A DNA stretch of 64,000 nt from Staphylococcus sp. GSSP0090 (GCF_013391405.1 NZ_JACBFD010000044.1:62001-126000); one strand, 5' to 3'; positions 18,146 to 29,162 are shown, counted from the stretch's first letter. Notes: generated from the letters alone by a model not told the origin. Made by a program: numbers and translations.

Positions 18146-18610
18146 TTATGATATTTGTTTTTCTATACTAGCCACAACTTGCTCAAGACCATTTTTATCG
18201 ATATTGGAAAATCTACTTGTAATGGGTGCATCGATATCTAACACACCAATGATTTGACCATTTTTACGCAGTGGAACAACAATTTCTGATTTACTGTTAG
18301 CATCACAAGCTATATGACCAGGAAATGCATTTACATCATCTACAAGTTGTGTTTGTTTTTCAGAAACAGCAGTACCACACACGCCTTTACCGATTGCAAT
18401 ATGAACACATGCTGGATGACCTTGGAATGGTCCCAAAATGAGTTCATCATTTTCTATAAGATAAAATCCAACCCAGTTAATTTGATCTATAGAATCATTT
18501 AATAGCGCAGATACATTACTAAGTATAGCAATTAAATTTGATTCATCTTCTATTAAACTAATTACTTGCTTTTGTAATAAATTATAGTTTGTTTCTTTAA
18601 CTTCCGTCAT
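18146..18610 (-). CDS. GAF-domain free methionine-(R)-sulfoxide reductase
   Basis: Reduces free L-Met-R-sulfoxide. The 154-residue protein is a single GAF domain with the fRMsr cysteines: HPACVHI, GKGVCGTA and GHIACDANSKSE, plus conserved WVGFYL and LDIDAP. The spacing of the three Cys matches the E. coli/yeast fRMsr pattern. ATG 18610 follows a GTGAGGT site. It lies between rpsD and divergent ezrA, a placing I recall from other staphylococci. No clear own terminator is seen downstream. Confidence 0.85.
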   Translation of the reverse strand: MTEVKETNYNLLQKQVISLIEDESNLIAILSNVSALLNDSIDQINWVGFYLIENDELILGPFQGHPACVHIAIGKGVCGTAVSEKQTQLVDDVNAFPGHIACDANSKSEIVVPLRKNGQIIGVLDIDAPITSRFSNIDKNGLEQVVASIEKQIS

Positions 18611-18832
18611 TAGATAACCTCACTTTTTACTTTTCATTTAGTATAAAGACTGTTTTAATAGTAATCAATCAATTGATTTGTAAAGGGTTTAGATAATACA
18701 TAACCTAATACATATTATTAACGTGCATTTGAAATAAAATGAAAATATTCACATGAATTAAGCCATTTTCTCTTTTAATGCATAGGCAACTTACGTTATA
18801 ATAAACAGTGATAAAATAGGAGGAGAAATCAT

Positions 18833-20524
18833 ATGGTGTTGTATATCGTTTTAGCAATTATTGTCATTATACTCATTATTGTTGGTGTATTGTTCTATAT
18901 GCGGTCAAATAAAAGCCAAATGATAGAAAAGGCTGAAGAACGAAAGCATAAGGTTGAACAATTACCATACGATGAAAGTTTATCTCAATTAAAAGATTTC
19001 AATTTAACAGGTGAAACAAAATCAACGTATGATAGATTAAAGCAATCATCGTTAGATAGTAAAAATCAATATTTATTACCGGTAGAAGAAAAGATTCATA
19101 ATGCAGAGGGCTTGCTTGATAAATTTAAATTTTCACAAGCTCAAACTGAAGTGGATGAAGCACATGAAATGATGGATCAATATGAAGCAAACTATAATGA
19201 GCTCACTACACAAGTAGAAGAGGTTATAGGACTACATAAACAAAGTGATCATTTATATAATGAATGTAAAACGGACTATCGTGAAATGAAACGTGATGTG
19301 CTAGCAAATAGACATCAATTCGGCGAAGCAGCTGCACCGCTCGAACAAGAGATTGAATCATTTGTGCCGGAAATGGAAACTTATGAAACACTTAAATCTG
19401 AAGGTAATTACAATCAAGCGCATGACCATATCAAAACATTAAATGATGACATGAATTATTTAAAAACAGATATGGATGAAATTCCGGATTTAATAAAAGA
19501 AGCACAAAAAGAATTACCTGGACAGTTTCAAGATCTTAAATATGGTTGTAGAGATTTGAAAGTAGAAGGCTATGACTTAGATCATGTTAAAATTGATAGC
19601 ACACTTCAAACATTGAAAACAGAGCTTAGCTTTGTAGAACCAATGATAAGTAGATTGGAACTAGATGAAGCGAATGAGAAATTAAATAGCATTAATGATC
19701 GTTTAGATGAAATGTACGAACTTATTGAACTTGAAGTTAAAGCTAAAAATGATGTAGAAGAAACGAAAGAAGTTATCACTGATAATCTCTTCAGAGCGAA
19801 AGAAATGAATTATACATTGCAAACTGAAATTGAATATGTACGCGAAAATTATTATATAAATGAAAGTGATGTACAAAATGTAAGACAGTTTGAAAATGAA
19901 ATTCAAAATATGATTTCAGTTTATGATGAAATTTTACGTGAAATGGCGAAATCTGCAGTACGTTATAGTGAAGTTCAAGACAACTTAAAATATATTGAAG
20001 AACATGTAGCTGTTATTAATGAGAAACAAGAAAAATTACAAAATCATTTAATTCAATTACGTGAAGATGAAGCAGAAGCGGAAGAAAATATTTTAAGAGT
20101 ACAAAGTAAAAAAGAAGAAGTATACAGAAAATTACTAGCTTCTAATTTACCAAGTGTGCCAGAACGCTTTATCATTATGAAAAATGAAATTGATTATGAA
20201 GTTAGGGAAGTTAACAAGAAATTTAGTGTACGTCCAATTCATGTCAAACAACTAAAAGATAAAGTATCTAAAGTTGTACTTCAAATGAATAAATTTGAAG
20301 ATGAGGCAACTGACGTACTTGTTAATGCAGTTTATGCAGAAAAACTAATAGAGTACGGTAATCGTTATCGTAAAGATAGTTCAAATATCGATAAAAGTCT
20401 TAATGAAGCAGAACGCTTATTTAAGAATAATAGATACAAACGTTCAATAGAAATTTCGGAACAAGCGTTGGAAAGTGTTGAACCTGGTATTACAAAACAA
20501 ATTGAATCAAAAGTGATTGGTTAA
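18833..20524 (+). CDS. ezrA: Septation ring formation regulator EzrA
   Basis: Membrane-anchored cell-division protein that binds FtsZ and links it to peptidoglycan synthases. The 563-residue protein has an extracellular start, one membrane helix (residues 2-22) and then a cytoplasmic region that is almost entirely coiled coil and spectrin-like, rich in Glu/Lys. The conserved C-terminal patch is [20 protein letters not shown]. Length equals the S. aureus protein. GGAGGAGAAATCAT precedes the ATG, and a perfect terminator follows. Confidence 0.97.
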   Translation: MVLYIVLAIIVIILIIVGVLFYMRSNKSQMIEKAEERKHKVEQLPYDESLSQLKDFNLTGETKSTYDRLKQSSLDSKNQYLLPVEEKIHNAEGLLDKFKFSQAQTEVDEAHEMMDQYEANYNELTTQVEEVIGLHKQSDHLYNECKTDYREMKRDVLANRHQFGEAAAPLEQEIESFVPEMETYETLKSEGNYNQAHDHIKTLNDDMNYLKTDMDEIPDLIKEAQKELPGQFQDLKYGCRDLKVEGYDLDHVKIDSTLQTLKTELSFVEPMISRLELDEANEKLNSINDRLDEMYELIELEVKAKNDVEETKEVITDNLFRAKEMNYTLQTEIEYVRENYYINESDVQNVRQFENEIQNMISVYDEILREMAKSAVRYSEVQDNLKYIEEHVAVINEKQEKLQNHLIQLREDEAEAEENILRVQSKKEEVYRKLLASNLPSVPERFIIMKNEIDYEVREVNKKFSVRPIHVKQLKDKVSKVVLQMNKFEDEATDVLVNAVYAEKLIEYGNRYRKDSSNIDKSLNEAERLFKNNRYKRSIEISEQALESVEPGITKQIESKVIG

Positions 20525-20550
20525 TATAAACCATATTGCGAAGATTGTAG

Positions 20551-20588
20551 AAAAGATTCGAGATAATCAATATCTCGAATCTTTTTTA
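20551..20588 (+). terminator. ezrA terminator
   Basis: A perfect 15-bp stem AAAAGATTCGAGATA/TATCTCGAATCTTTT with a 5-base loop and TTT tail, 26 bases after ezrA. Confidence 0.9.
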
Positions 20589-20627
20589 CGCTTTAGTTGA
20601 TTCAAATAAACATTGTAAATATTCAGA

Positions 20628-20681
20628 TATGTGGACGATACTTATATAGCACTTTTTAGTAATGTATATATCGTCCACATA
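20628..20681. repeat. 13-bp inverted repeat, 28-base spacing, upstream of iscS
   Basis: TATGTGGACGATA (20628-20640) recurs inverted at 20669-20681. The arms are more G/C-rich than their surroundings. It lies in the 566-base gap between the ezrA terminator and iscS. Elsewhere in 20589-21154 I see one TATAAT (20816-20821) beside a GCTTTT/AAAAGC hairpin, and no credible reading frame. Confidence 0.55.
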
Positions 20682-21154
20682 AACAAGTAAACGATGTGTG
20701 GCATGTTAATTGATTATTGTTGATTTAAGTTCATGTAAAAATATGTTAGAACACTAAAACAATGAACGATTATATGATTTAATCCTCAGATGCTTTTCTT
20801 TTTATTAAAAGCGAGTATAATGCTAAAAGTGTTGGCATATGGGAGACAAATTGAAGGCTCAGATCATTTTCAATTGTAGTCATACGTGACAGGGTAGGAC
20901 TATGAAATCACAATTAGAAAATATAATTTTCGTTCTATATTCATATGGAAATGTATAAATGGGTGTACATTTAATCTCGCTTAGTTATAAAATGTATTAA
21001 TGATAAACCATTAAAATAATTAGGGTGACTTAAGCATAAATGTTTTATATTAAATGCATATACGTAGAAGAGGGGCAATAAGCTATTATGTTTTAAAGTT
21101 ATTCCCTTTTCAAAGTCGAAGAAATTACAAGAAAAATAAATTGGAGTGAAAACA

Positions 21155-22291
21155 TTGATATACCTTGATAACGCTGCAACAACGAAGCCTAATCAAGATG
21201 TGTTAGATACTTTTATTAAAGTAAATCAATCGCTATATTTTAATCCTAATAGTCCACATCAAGCAGGTTTACAAGCAGAACAATTATTACAACAATCGAA
21301 ACGACAAATTAAAGACTTATTTAATTTAGAAAGTACATTTGATATTATTTATACAAGTGGTGCGACAGAATCTAATAACATTGCAATTAAAGGTATTGCT
21401 TATAAGAAAAAGAATTTTGCTAATGAAATTATCACTTCATTATTAGAACATCCCTCAGTATTAGAAGTCGTTCGGTCATTAGAGGACGAAGGATTTATTG
21501 TTAAGTATGTCGATGTTACGAATGAAGGCCAAATTGATTTGAACCATCTTCAATCATTGATGTCTGATAATGTTGGGCTCGTTACTTGTATGCACGTCAA
21601 CAATATAATGGGGCAAATACAACCAATTACTGAAGTGGCAGAAATTGTTCATCAATATCCTAAAGCACATTTGCATGTCGATGCAGTTCAAGCTATTGGA
21701 AAAACACCACTCATATTTGAAGGTGTAGATACACTTAGTTTAAGTGGCCATAAATTTAATGGTTTGAAAGGGCAAGGTATCTTGTTTGTTCGGAATATTC
21801 ACCAATTAGAACCCATTATTCATGGTGGTGGTCAAGAATTTGGTGTGAGAAGTGGGACGGTTAACTTGCCGATGGATATTGCTATTGTTAAAGCGATGAA
21901 AGCGGCAGCCAATCATACGCAATATTTAAATAACCGTTTAAGTGCATTTAATAATGATTTACGGCGATATTTGTCTGGATTTGTAGGCGTTGAAGTTAAT
22001 TCGCCTAAGGGATCTGCTGCTCATATCTTGAATGTTGGGCTGTCTGGAGTTAAAGGTGAAGTATTAGTAAATGCTTTTTCTAAAAATGAAATTATGTTGT
22101 CAACAACGAGTGCTTGTTCTTCGAAAAAAGCGAGCCTTAACGAAGTGTTATTGGCAATGGGGATTCCAACGAAGCAAATTGAAGGTAGTATTCGTATTTC
22201 TATGGATAGTCATACGACCGAAGCAGATATTGAAACATTCAAGGAAAAATTTAAATTAGTATATGAAGAAGTGAAGGAGTTGCTAGGATGA
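21155..22291 (+). CDS. iscS: Cysteine desulfurase (NifS/IscS-like, ThiI partner)
   Basis: Removes sulfur from cysteine as a persulfide and hands it to ThiI. The 378-residue class V PLP enzyme shows [10 protein letters not shown] at the N-terminus, [12 protein letters not shown], the PLP lysine in [11 protein letters not shown] and the persulfide Cys in [11 protein letters not shown]. The short Cys loop is typical of the ThiI-linked group (NifZ of B. subtilis). I prefer TTG 21155, eight bases after TTGGAG; the in-frame GTG at 21146 overlaps that site. The stop overlaps thiI by four bases (ATGA). Confidence 0.93.
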   Translation: MIYLDNAATTKPNQDVLDTFIKVNQSLYFNPNSPHQAGLQAEQLLQQSKRQIKDLFNLESTFDIIYTSGATESNNIAIKGIAYKKKNFANEIITSLLEHPSVLEVVRSLEDEGFIVKYVDVTNEGQIDLNHLQSLMSDNVGLVTCMHVNNIMGQIQPITEVAEIVHQYPKAHLHVDAVQAIGKTPLIFEGVDTLSLSGHKFNGLKGQGILFVRNIHQLEPIIHGGGQEFGVRSGTVNLPMDIAIVKAMKAAANHTQYLNNRLSAFNNDLRRYLSGFVGVEVNSPKGSAAHILNVGLSGVKGEVLVNAFSKNEIMLSTTSACSSKKASLNEVLLAMGIPTKQIEGSIRISMDSHTTEADIETFKEKFKLVYEEVKELLG

Positions 22292-23511
22292 TTTATGATC
22301 ACATATTAGTGAGATATGGTGAGCTTACTTTAAAAGGTGCAAACCGTAAAATATTTGTAAACAAATTACGTTCTAATGTTAAGCGTGCATTAATGCCATT
22401 ACAGGGATATACAGTAAAGGCAAATAGAGACAGAATGTATATTGAATTAGACGAAGGTGCTGACATAGAAGCAATGTGTCATAGACTAAAAAAAGTCTTC
22501 GGTATTTATTCAATCAGTCCAGTGTTGAAAATTGAAAAGACAGTTGAAGCAGCTAATGAATTAGCAATACGTTTTGCTAAAGAATATGCAATTGGTGATA
22601 CATTTAAAATTGATGTGAAACGTTCTGATAAAAATTTCCCATATGACACGTATGCATTACAACGTACAATCGGTGGTGCTGTTTTAGATGCTACGAATCA
22701 TTTAACGGTAGATGTTCATGAACCAGATCACAATATTAAAGTTGAAGTCCGTTTAGATGCAATCTATATGTATGATCAAGTTATCGAAGGCTCTGGTGGG
22801 TTACCAGTTGGTACTGGTGGCAAAACACTACTTATGTTATCAGGAGGTATTGATTCTCCAGTTGCAGGTATAGAGGTAATGCGTAGAGGCGTTACAGTAG
22901 AAGCGATTCATTTCCATAGTCCACCATTTACAAGTGAAAAAGCTAAAGAAAAAGTGATTGAATTAACACGTATTTTATCGGAACATGTTGGGCCAATTAA
23001 ATTGCATATTGTTCCTTTTACAGATCTACAAAAACAAGTTAATAAAGTAGTACATGAGCGCTATACAATGACTTCGACGAGACGTATGATGATGCGTGTA
23101 GCAGATAAAGTTGTACATGATATTGATGCGCATGCAATAGTAAATGGTGAAAATTTAGGTCAAGTTGCAAGTCAAACACTGAAAAGCATGTATGCTATCA
23201 ACCATGTTACTTCTACGCCGGTACTTCGTCCATTATTGACTTTAGATAAAGAAGATATTGTTAAAAAAGCAAAAGAGATTGGAACCTTTGATGTTTCGAT
23301 TCAACCTTACGAAGATTGTTGTACAATCTTTACGCCAAAAAATCCTATAACTGAACCTGATATAGAAAAGGTTGAAAAATACGAAGTTGGATATGATTTC
23401 GAACCATTGGTACAACAAGCAGTAGATGGTATTGAAACATTGCATATTACAAGTGATTACCAAAGTGAAAAAGATTCAGCAACACAAGCACTAGCTGACG
23501 ATTTATTTTAA
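22288..23511 (+). CDS. thiI: tRNA 4-thiouridine synthetase
   Basis: Thiolates U8 of tRNA and can supply sulfur for thiazole. The 407-residue protein has an N-terminal ferredoxin-like/THUMP region (about 60-165) and a PP-loop ATPase domain with [10 protein letters not shown] (about 184-193). The active Cys pair reads as DCCTIF near residue 344. It ends without a rhodanese domain, as usual in Firmicutes, so persulfide comes from the upstream, translationally coupled desulfurase. Confidence 0.95.
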   Translation: MIYDHILVRYGELTLKGANRKIFVNKLRSNVKRALMPLQGYTVKANRDRMYIELDEGADIEAMCHRLKKVFGIYSISPVLKIEKTVEAANELAIRFAKEYAIGDTFKIDVKRSDKNFPYDTYALQRTIGGAVLDATNHLTVDVHEPDHNIKVEVRLDAIYMYDQVIEGSGGLPVGTGGKTLLMLSGGIDSPVAGIEVMRRGVTVEAIHFHSPPFTSEKAKEKVIELTRILSEHVGPIKLHIVPFTDLQKQVNKVVHERYTMTSTRRMMMRVADKVVHDIDAHAIVNGENLGQVASQTLKSMYAINHVTSTPVLRPLLTLDKEDIVKKAKEIGTFDVSIQPYEDCCTIFTPKNPITEPDIEKVEKYEVGYDFEPLVQQAVDGIETLHITSDYQSEKDSATQALADDLF

Positions 23512-23565
23512 TGTACTGAAGTATCATTGATGTATATTTTTATAAGTATTAAAGGGGTTGGTTAA

Positions 23566-24343
23566 ATGTTAGAATGGGATGTTTCAATTGTAATTATCAT
23601 TATCCTTCTTGGTTTTTTGGCTGCATTTATTGATGCAGTTGTAGGAGGGGGGGGGCTTAATATCCATACCTGCATTACTAGCAGTTGGTATGCCACCTTC
23701 TACTGCATTAGGAACGAATAAATTAGCCAGTGCATTTGGATCTTTGACCAGTGCATTTCGCTTTTTGCGTTCAGGGAATGTGGATTTGAAAATAGTTGGA
23801 AAGTTATTTCCGTTTGTATTTTTATTTGCTATTGGTGGCGCTAGTATCGCGACATTCTTGCCCTCAGAGCTCTTAAAACCTGTTGTCATTGTCATATTAA
23901 CCATTGTGATGATATATACGATTATGAAAAAAGATTGGGGTAATGTCCGTACATTTACCAAATTAACTATTGGAAAAGCAATCTTATTTGCTTTACTCAT
24001 GTGCTTAATTGGGTTTTATGATGGATTTTTAGGTGGCGGAACAGGCTCATTTATGCTCTTTATTTTATTGATGTTTGGATTTGACTTTTTAGGAGCGGCA
24101 GGCAATGCGAAAGTCTTAAACTTTGCATCCAATTTAGGTGCACTACTCTTATTTATATGTTTAGATCAAGTGGATTATTTTTATGGACTGATTATGGCTG
24201 TTAGTATGATATGTGGTTCCTACGTAGGCGCAATGTTTGCTATAAAAAAAGGCGTTGGTTACGTCAAAGTACTGTTTATAGTTGTGACTGCGATATTAAT
24301 CTTGAAAAATGCTTATGATTATTTAATGCAGCTTATGTCGTAA
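23566..24343 (+). pseudogene. TauE/SafE-family permease, frameshifted at a 9-G tract
   Basis: Sulfite/organosulfonate exporter-type membrane protein whose first 30 codons and remaining 217 codons lie in different frames. ATG 23566 starts a hydrophobic helix and the family motif DAVVGGGG. The tract at 23647-23655 has nine Gs; eight would restore GGGGLISIPALLAVGMPPSTALGTNKLASA. As written, translation stops at 23719-23721 after 51 residues. The second repeat motif GFYDGFLGGGTGS (about 24010-24050) and all membrane segments are intact, so the lesion is recent, reversible, or a base-calling error. It follows thiI by 54 bases with ribosome site AAAGGGGTTGG. Confidence 0.85.
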
Positions 24344-24484
24344 TACATGAAAATAGGCTATTATATCTATTTTTATACATAAATATCATTTTGTAGTAGT
24401 AATTGTTAAACATACGTTTGTATTGTAATAAAAGTGGTTTTATCAACCTGAAACAGTATGCTTTGATGTTAAATATGTATTGTT

Positions 24485-24538
24485 AAGAGCGTAATGGAGC
24501 AATCAATCTATATTGATTGCTCCATTACGCTCTTTTTT
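24485..24538. terminator. Very long perfect terminator hairpin
   Basis: A 23-bp perfect stem (24485-24507 with 24512-24534) has a 4-base loop and TTTTTT after it. It ends the iscS-thiI-tauE unit about 140 bases after the last stop. The A-run on the left is weak, so activity is mainly on the plus strand. Confidence 0.85.
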
Positions 24539-24623
24539 AAATCTTATTTAAGGTATACATTTGGGATTTAATTGTGTTTAAATGAAGAAGGAGTCAATAG
24601 AAAATATATGGGAGTGACAATGA

Positions 24624-25616
24624 ATGTCGAAAAAGCGTATTATCGCCTTGATACTAGCGGTTGTGATTGTTCTAGGTGGTATCATAATGAGTTCTATTTC
24701 AGCCGTTGTTTCATCATTATTTAGTGAATCAACGACATCGGATACGAATCCTTTCACGGAACAAGTAGAAAAAGAAGGGGATTCTAATAAGCGTATTGCT
24801 CACTTAACACTTAATGGTGAAATCGCTGAAGGCACTGGTGGCGGTATGTTCGGTGAAGAGGGATACAATCATGAAGCATTTTTAAAACAGTTGGATAATG
24901 TTAAAAAAGATGATTCTGTAAAAGGTGTGTTGTTAACAGTAAATACACCTGGAGGTGGAACATATCCAAGTGATGAAATTTATGAAAAAATAAAAGAAAT
25001 AAAACAAAAAAATAAAAAGATTTATGTACATATGGGTACTATGGCTGCTTCAGGTGGATATTATATCTCAGCACCTGCTGATAAAATTTATGCCGGTCCA
25101 CAAACAATGACTGGTTCCATCGGCGTAATTATGTCTAGCATCGATTACTCAGGATTGCAAAAGAATCTAGGTATTAAGCAAAATGTTATCAAATCAGGAG
25201 AACATAAAGATATTTTAAGTAGTTCAAGAGAAATGACAGATGAAGAAAAAGATATGCTACAATCTGTTCTAGACGACAGTTTTGATAGATTTGTTAATAT
25301 TGTAAAAGAAGGCCGAGATATGCCAGAGAGTAAGGTTAGAAAGCTAGCAGATGGTCGGATTTATAGTGCGCAACAAGCAAAAGACAATGGTTTGATTGAT
25401 GAAATTGGATATGAAGACCAAACTATTAAAGCATTGCAAAAAGATATTCATAGTAAAGATGCGGAAGTGTTTGAATATAGCACAGACGGTGGTTGGTTCT
25501 CATCAATGTATAATGTTAAATCAAGTATTGCTCAGTTTACAAATGAATTTAAAGACGTGAAATCCATCATTACAAATGATACTAAAACTGAACCTATGTA
25601 TCTTTACGAAGGTTAG
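24624..25616 (+). CDS. sppA: Signal peptide peptidase SppA
   Basis: Membrane-anchored Ser/Lys protease that degrades cleaved signal peptides. The 330-residue protein has one N-terminal helix (about 5-31) and an S49 domain with catalytic Ser143 in MAASGGYYIS and Lys195 in SGEHKDILS. Both are offset by four from the Ser147/Lys199 pair of the B. subtilis enzyme. TPGGGTYPSDEIY and the GSIGVIM loop are also conserved. An RDD membrane protein follows nine bases later, the same pair as B. subtilis sppA-yteJ. Confidence 0.93.
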   Translation: MSKKRIIALILAVVIVLGGIIMSSISAVVSSLFSESTTSDTNPFTEQVEKEGDSNKRIAHLTLNGEIAEGTGGGMFGEEGYNHEAFLKQLDNVKKDDSVKGVLLTVNTPGGGTYPSDEIYEKIKEIKQKNKKIYVHMGTMAASGGYYISAPADKIYAGPQTMTGSIGVIMSSIDYSGLQKNLGIKQNVIKSGEHKDILSSSREMTDEEKDMLQSVLDDSFDRFVNIVKEGRDMPESKVRKLADGRIYSAQQAKDNGLIDEIGYEDQTIKALQKDIHSKDAEVFEYSTDGGWFSSMYNVKSSIAQFTNEFKDVKSIITNDTKTEPMYLYEG

Positions 25617-25624
25617 GTGAAATT

Positions 25625-26161
25625 ATGGAAAATATACAAGACGGTGTTTCAGAATACACAAAAGATAATACACAGAAACTAGATACTGATGCATTGTACC
25701 ATGAACAAATGTTAAAAGCTTTATATGCTGGCTTTGGTATAAGATTTTGTGCTTTTATTATTGATTTACTAATCATTTTCGGAGTACATAGTTTGATTTT
25801 AAAACCGCTGTATCATTTCACCAATTTAGATTCAGCTAAGCTTTGGATCGATTATTTTAGTGTAGGTCATATATTAGATGCATTAGTGTTTTATTTATAT
25901 TTTGTATTGATGACAAAATATTTTAAACAAACACTTGGTAAAATGATTTGTAATATCAGAGTGGAACGCATGGACAGACAACAGTTAACATGGACAGATG
26001 TCTTATTTAGAGAGTGGATTGGACGTATTATTAGTGGCGTTTTTGCCAACTTGCCTTATCTAGTGACAATTTTCACTAAAAAACATAGAGGGATACACGA
26101 TTATTTCGCCGATACTGTCGTCATAAAAAATAAATTCGAAAAATTGTTTTATTTAAAGTAG
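25625..26161 (+). CDS. RDD-family membrane protein
   Basis: Small integral membrane protein (178 residues) with three hydrophobic segments. The RDD signature is adapted as AGFGIRFCAFIIDLLIIF (Arg and Asp in helix 1), with the later TLGKMICNIRVER and RIISGVFANLPYL blocks and an HRGIHDYFADTVVI tail. It is co-transcribed with sppA (nine-base gap). In B. subtilis the equivalent YteJ is linked to SppA and lantibiotic resistance. Here the function is inferred only from that pairing. Confidence 0.8.
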   Translation: MENIQDGVSEYTKDNTQKLDTDALYHEQMLKALYAGFGIRFCAFIIDLLIIFGVHSLILKPLYHFTNLDSAKLWIDYFSVGHILDALVFYLYFVLMTKYFKQTLGKMICNIRVERMDRQQLTWTDVLFREWIGRIISGVFANLPYLVTIFTKKHRGIHDYFADTVVIKNKFEKLFYLK

Positions 26162-26253
26162 ATTAACACAAATTAGAAGTAGAATAGTATCTTTCATAAT
26201 ATTAAAGCGTTATAATCAATATAGTAAACATCTATAATTTAGGAGGCGTTCTT

Positions 26254-26748
26254 ATGACGCAAATTACATTCAAACAAGAACCGATTACTTTATTAGGTTC
26301 GCAAGTGAAAACAGGAGAAACAGCTCCAGAGTTCACTTTGCTAGATAATGATTTAAATGAAGTAAACTTATCAACTTATGATGGTCAAAAGAAATTGATT
26401 AGTGTTGTACCATCTATAGATACAGGTGTTTGCGACCAACAAACGCGTAAATTTAACGAGGAAGCTTCACAAGAAGAAGGCGTTGTACTAACTGTTTCTG
26501 TGGATTTACCATTTGCACAAAAGAGATGGTGCGCAGCTAACGGTTTAGATAACGTCATCACTTTAAGTGATCACAAAGATTTATCTTTTGGTAAAAACTA
26601 TGGTGTCGTGATGGAAGAATTACGTTTACTTGCTCGTTCAGTTTTTGTTTTAGATAAAAATAATAAAGTCGTTTATTCAGAAATTGTTTCTGAAGGTACA
26701 GACTTCCCAGACTTTGAATCAGCATTAGAAGCATACCGTAGTATTTAA
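26254..26748 (+). CDS. tpx: Thiol peroxidase (atypical 2-Cys peroxiredoxin)
   Basis: Reduces hydroperoxides using thioredoxin. The 164-residue Tpx has peroxidatic Cys60 in [15 protein letters not shown] and resolving Cys93 in QKRWCAANG, the classic Tpx spacing. The GGCGTT/GGAGGCG ribosome site precedes ATG 26254. A hairpin with a T-run follows. Confidence 0.95.
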   Translation: MTQITFKQEPITLLGSQVKTGETAPEFTLLDNDLNEVNLSTYDGQKKLISVVPSIDTGVCDQQTRKFNEEASQEEGVVLTVSVDLPFAQKRWCAANGLDNVITLSDHKDLSFGKNYGVVMEELRLLARSVFVLDKNNKVVYSEIVSEGTDFPDFESALEAYRSI

Positions 26749-26822
26749 TTACGTTTTGCTATATGTCATAACTTGAATACATTGTTGCTAAAGCAAACAG
26801 TATCATTGACATTATAAAAATT

Positions 26823-26897
26823 ACTGTCCATAATTATTTGGTAAAATAAGTTAGTATAAACTGGCTTGATTTCAATCAAATTATGGGCAGTTTTTTT
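26823..26897 (+). terminator. Terminator-like hairpin between tpx and the methyltransferase gene
   Basis: ACTGTCCATAATT (26823-26835) pairs with AATTATGGGCAGT (26879-26891, one G-U) and TTTTTTT follows. The 43-base loop contains a small TTGATTTCAATCAA palindrome. The run ends only 16 bases before the next start codon, so it could also act as a leader attenuator. Confidence 0.55.
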
Positions 26898-26912
26898 AGA
26901 AAGGACTATTAA

Positions 26913-27860
26913 ATGACACAAGAAGAAACAGTAATGGAGCAGTTATTCAAAACTTTAGATGAAAAAGCAAAATCTTTAAATGATGACAATGGACAAAGTT
27001 TTATTGAAAATTTAGGACTTGCTATGGAGCATATTTATACAAATAAGCGAGAATTATTAGAGCAAGCTACATTACAAGATAGAAGGAAAGCATTTCAATT
27101 TGCGTATCTTAGTCTCATGCAAAAAGAAGATATACAAGCAAACCATCAAATCACACCAGATTCTATTGGTTTAATTCTAGGCTTTTTAGCTGAACGATTC
27201 TTGAAAAATAATGAGTCAATGCACATCGCAGACATTGCAAGTGGTGCAGGACATTTAAGTGCTTCTGTACATGAAGTGCTTGCGGATCACACTTTAATGC
27301 ATCACTTAGTTGAGGTAGATCCAGTACTTTCTAGAGTGAGTGTTCATTTGGCTAACTTTTTAGAAATACCATTTGATGTTTACCCACAAGATGCCATTAT
27401 GCCGTTACCTTTCGAAGATGCTGATGTTGTTATTGGTGACTTACCAATTGGCTATTACCCGGTTGATGACAGAAGTAAAGAAATGGCACTTGGTTTTGAG
27501 GAAGGGCACAGTTATTCTCATTTCTTATTAATAGAACAAGCAATTACTGCAATGAAAGCATCTGGTTTTGCATTTTTAGTAGTTCCAAGCAATATTTTCG
27601 AAGGTGAAAATGTGAAACAGTTACAAAATTTCATTGCTACAGAAACTGAAATGCAAGCATTTTTAAATTTACCATCTACTTTATTTAAAAATGAAAAGGC
27701 GAGAAAATCCATACTTGTATTACAGAAAAAAGAAACGAATGTGACGAAACCAGTCGAAGTTTTATTAGCAAACATACCAGATTTCAAAAGTCCGCAACAA
27801 TTCCAAGCATTTTTACAAGATTTAAATGCTTGGATGCAAGAAAACCATCCTGAAAATTAA
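26913..27860 (+). CDS. YtxK-like class I SAM-dependent methyltransferase
   Basis: 315-residue protein with a helical N-terminal domain, like that of type I restriction methylases, and a Rossmann methyltransferase domain. SAM motif I is ADIASGAGHLSASVHE (about 108-123). The catalytic motif IV reads GDLPIGYY (about 179-186) in place of NPPF/Y. It sits directly before ackA, as ytxK does in B. subtilis, where the locus is linked to tpx-ytxK-ackA. The substrate is unknown. No restriction partner is nearby, so a DNA-modification role should not be assumed. Confidence 0.85.
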   Translation: MTQEETVMEQLFKTLDEKAKSLNDDNGQSFIENLGLAMEHIYTNKRELLEQATLQDRRKAFQFAYLSLMQKEDIQANHQITPDSIGLILGFLAERFLKNNESMHIADIASGAGHLSASVHEVLADHTLMHHLVEVDPVLSRVSVHLANFLEIPFDVYPQDAIMPLPFEDADVVIGDLPIGYYPVDDRSKEMALGFEEGHSYSHFLLIEQAITAMKASGFAFLVVPSNIFEGENVKQLQNFIATETEMQAFLNLPSTLFKNEKARKSILVLQKKETNVTKPVEVLLANIPDFKSPQQFQAFLQDLNAWMQENHPEN

Positions 27861-27945
27861 ACTGTAATATTCTTGAATTCAGACTGTATTAATGATTAAA
27901 TAGTAATGGATATAAAACTTATTTGAAAATGGAGGCATTATGCTT

Positions 27946-29145
27946 ATGTCAAAATTGATTTTGGCTATAAACGCTGGTAGTTCATCTTTGAAATTTCAAC
28001 TTATTGAAATGCCGGAAGAAAAAATTGTAACTAAGGGACTTATCGAACGTATTGGTTTAAAAGATTCAGTATTCACTATTGAAGTGAATGGAGATAAAAT
28101 TAAAGAAACTAAAGATATTGATGATCATGAAGAAGCGGTTAATATCATGTTAGATAGTTTCAAAAAACACGGTATCATTGATAGTATTTATGATATTAAC
28201 GGTACTGGACATCGTGTTGTACATGGTGGCGAATTATTCCCAGAATCAGTATATATAACTGATGAAGTTGAAAAACAAATTGAAACGTTAAGTGAATTAG
28301 CACCTTTACACAACCCAGCCAACTTAATGGGTATTCGCGCATTCCGTAAATTATTGCCGGAAATTCCACATGTTGCAGTATTTGATACATCATTCCATCA
28401 AACGATGCCTGAAAAATCTTACTTGTATAGTCTACCTTACCAATATTATAAAGATTATGGTATTCGTAAATATGGTTTCCACGGAACGAGCCACAAATAT
28501 GTATCTCAGCGTGCAGCCGATATTTTAGGTAAACCAATTGAAGAATTACGTATTATTTCATGTCATATCGGTAACGGTGCATCTATTGCTGCTATCGATG
28601 GTGGAGAATCTGTAGATACTTCTATGGGCTTCACACCTTTAGCTGGGGTGACAATGGGTACACGTTCAGGTAATATTGACCCTGCCTTAATTCCATTTAT
28701 TATGGAAAAAACTGGTAAAAATGCTGAAGAAGTCTTAAATACATTGAATAAGGAATCAGGCTTACTTGGTATTTCTGGTACATCAAGTGATTTAAGAGAT
28801 ATTCAAGAAGAAGCAGAAGAAGGTAAAGATAGAGCTCAATTAGCACTTGATGTCTTTGCTTCACGTATCCATAAATATATTGGTTCTTATGCGACACGTA
28901 TGCACGGTGTAGATGTAATTGTCTTTACTGCGGGTGTTGGTGAAAATTCTGATGCAGTTAGAGCTAAAGTTTTAGAAGGATTAGAATTTATGGGCGTTTA
29001 TTGGGATGCTAAGAAAAATGAAAGCATTCATGGTGAAGAAGGATTTATTAACTATCCACACTCACCAGTTAAAGTCATCGTTATTCCAACAAACGAAGAA
29101 GTAATGATTGCACGTGACGTTATTACATTTGGTGATCTTAAGTAA
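27946..29145 (+). CDS. ackA: Acetate kinase
   Basis: Makes ATP and acetate from acetyl phosphate in overflow metabolism, the reverse flow to acsA at the left edge. The protein has [11 protein letters not shown] (N-terminal signature), VVHGGELF, the [10 protein letters not shown] signature, GNGASI, and [12 protein letters not shown] with [10 protein letters not shown] later. ATG 27946 matches the usual [11 protein letters not shown] start; an ATG two codons earlier (27940) lies only four bases from GGAGGC and is a possible alternative. A strong terminator follows. Confidence 0.95.
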   Translation: MSKLILAINAGSSSLKFQLIEMPEEKIVTKGLIERIGLKDSVFTIEVNGDKIKETKDIDDHEEAVNIMLDSFKKHGIIDSIYDINGTGHRVVHGGELFPESVYITDEVEKQIETLSELAPLHNPANLMGIRAFRKLLPEIPHVAVFDTSFHQTMPEKSYLYSLPYQYYKDYGIRKYGFHGTSHKYVSQRAADILGKPIEELRIISCHIGNGASIAAIDGGESVDTSMGFTPLAGVTMGTRSGNIDPALIPFIMEKTGKNAEEVLNTLNKESGLLGISGTSSDLRDIQEEAEEGKDRAQLALDVFASRIHKYIGSYATRMHGVDVIVFTAGVGENSDAVRAKVLEGLEFMGVYWDAKKNESIHGEEGFINYPHSPVKVIVIPTNEEVMIARDVITFGDLK

Positions 29146-29162
29146 TTCGTCTTTAAATAAGT

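Noticed and set aside
24485-24538. 23-bp hairpin considered as a transposable-element end or attC-like site
   Set aside because: It has a 4-base loop and T-run directly after and no flanking duplications, so terminator is the simpler reading.
26913-27860. DNA methyltransferase of a restriction system
   Set aside because: The motif IV is GDLPIGYY, no restriction or specificity gene is adjacent, and the locus is the conserved ytxK-ackA pair.
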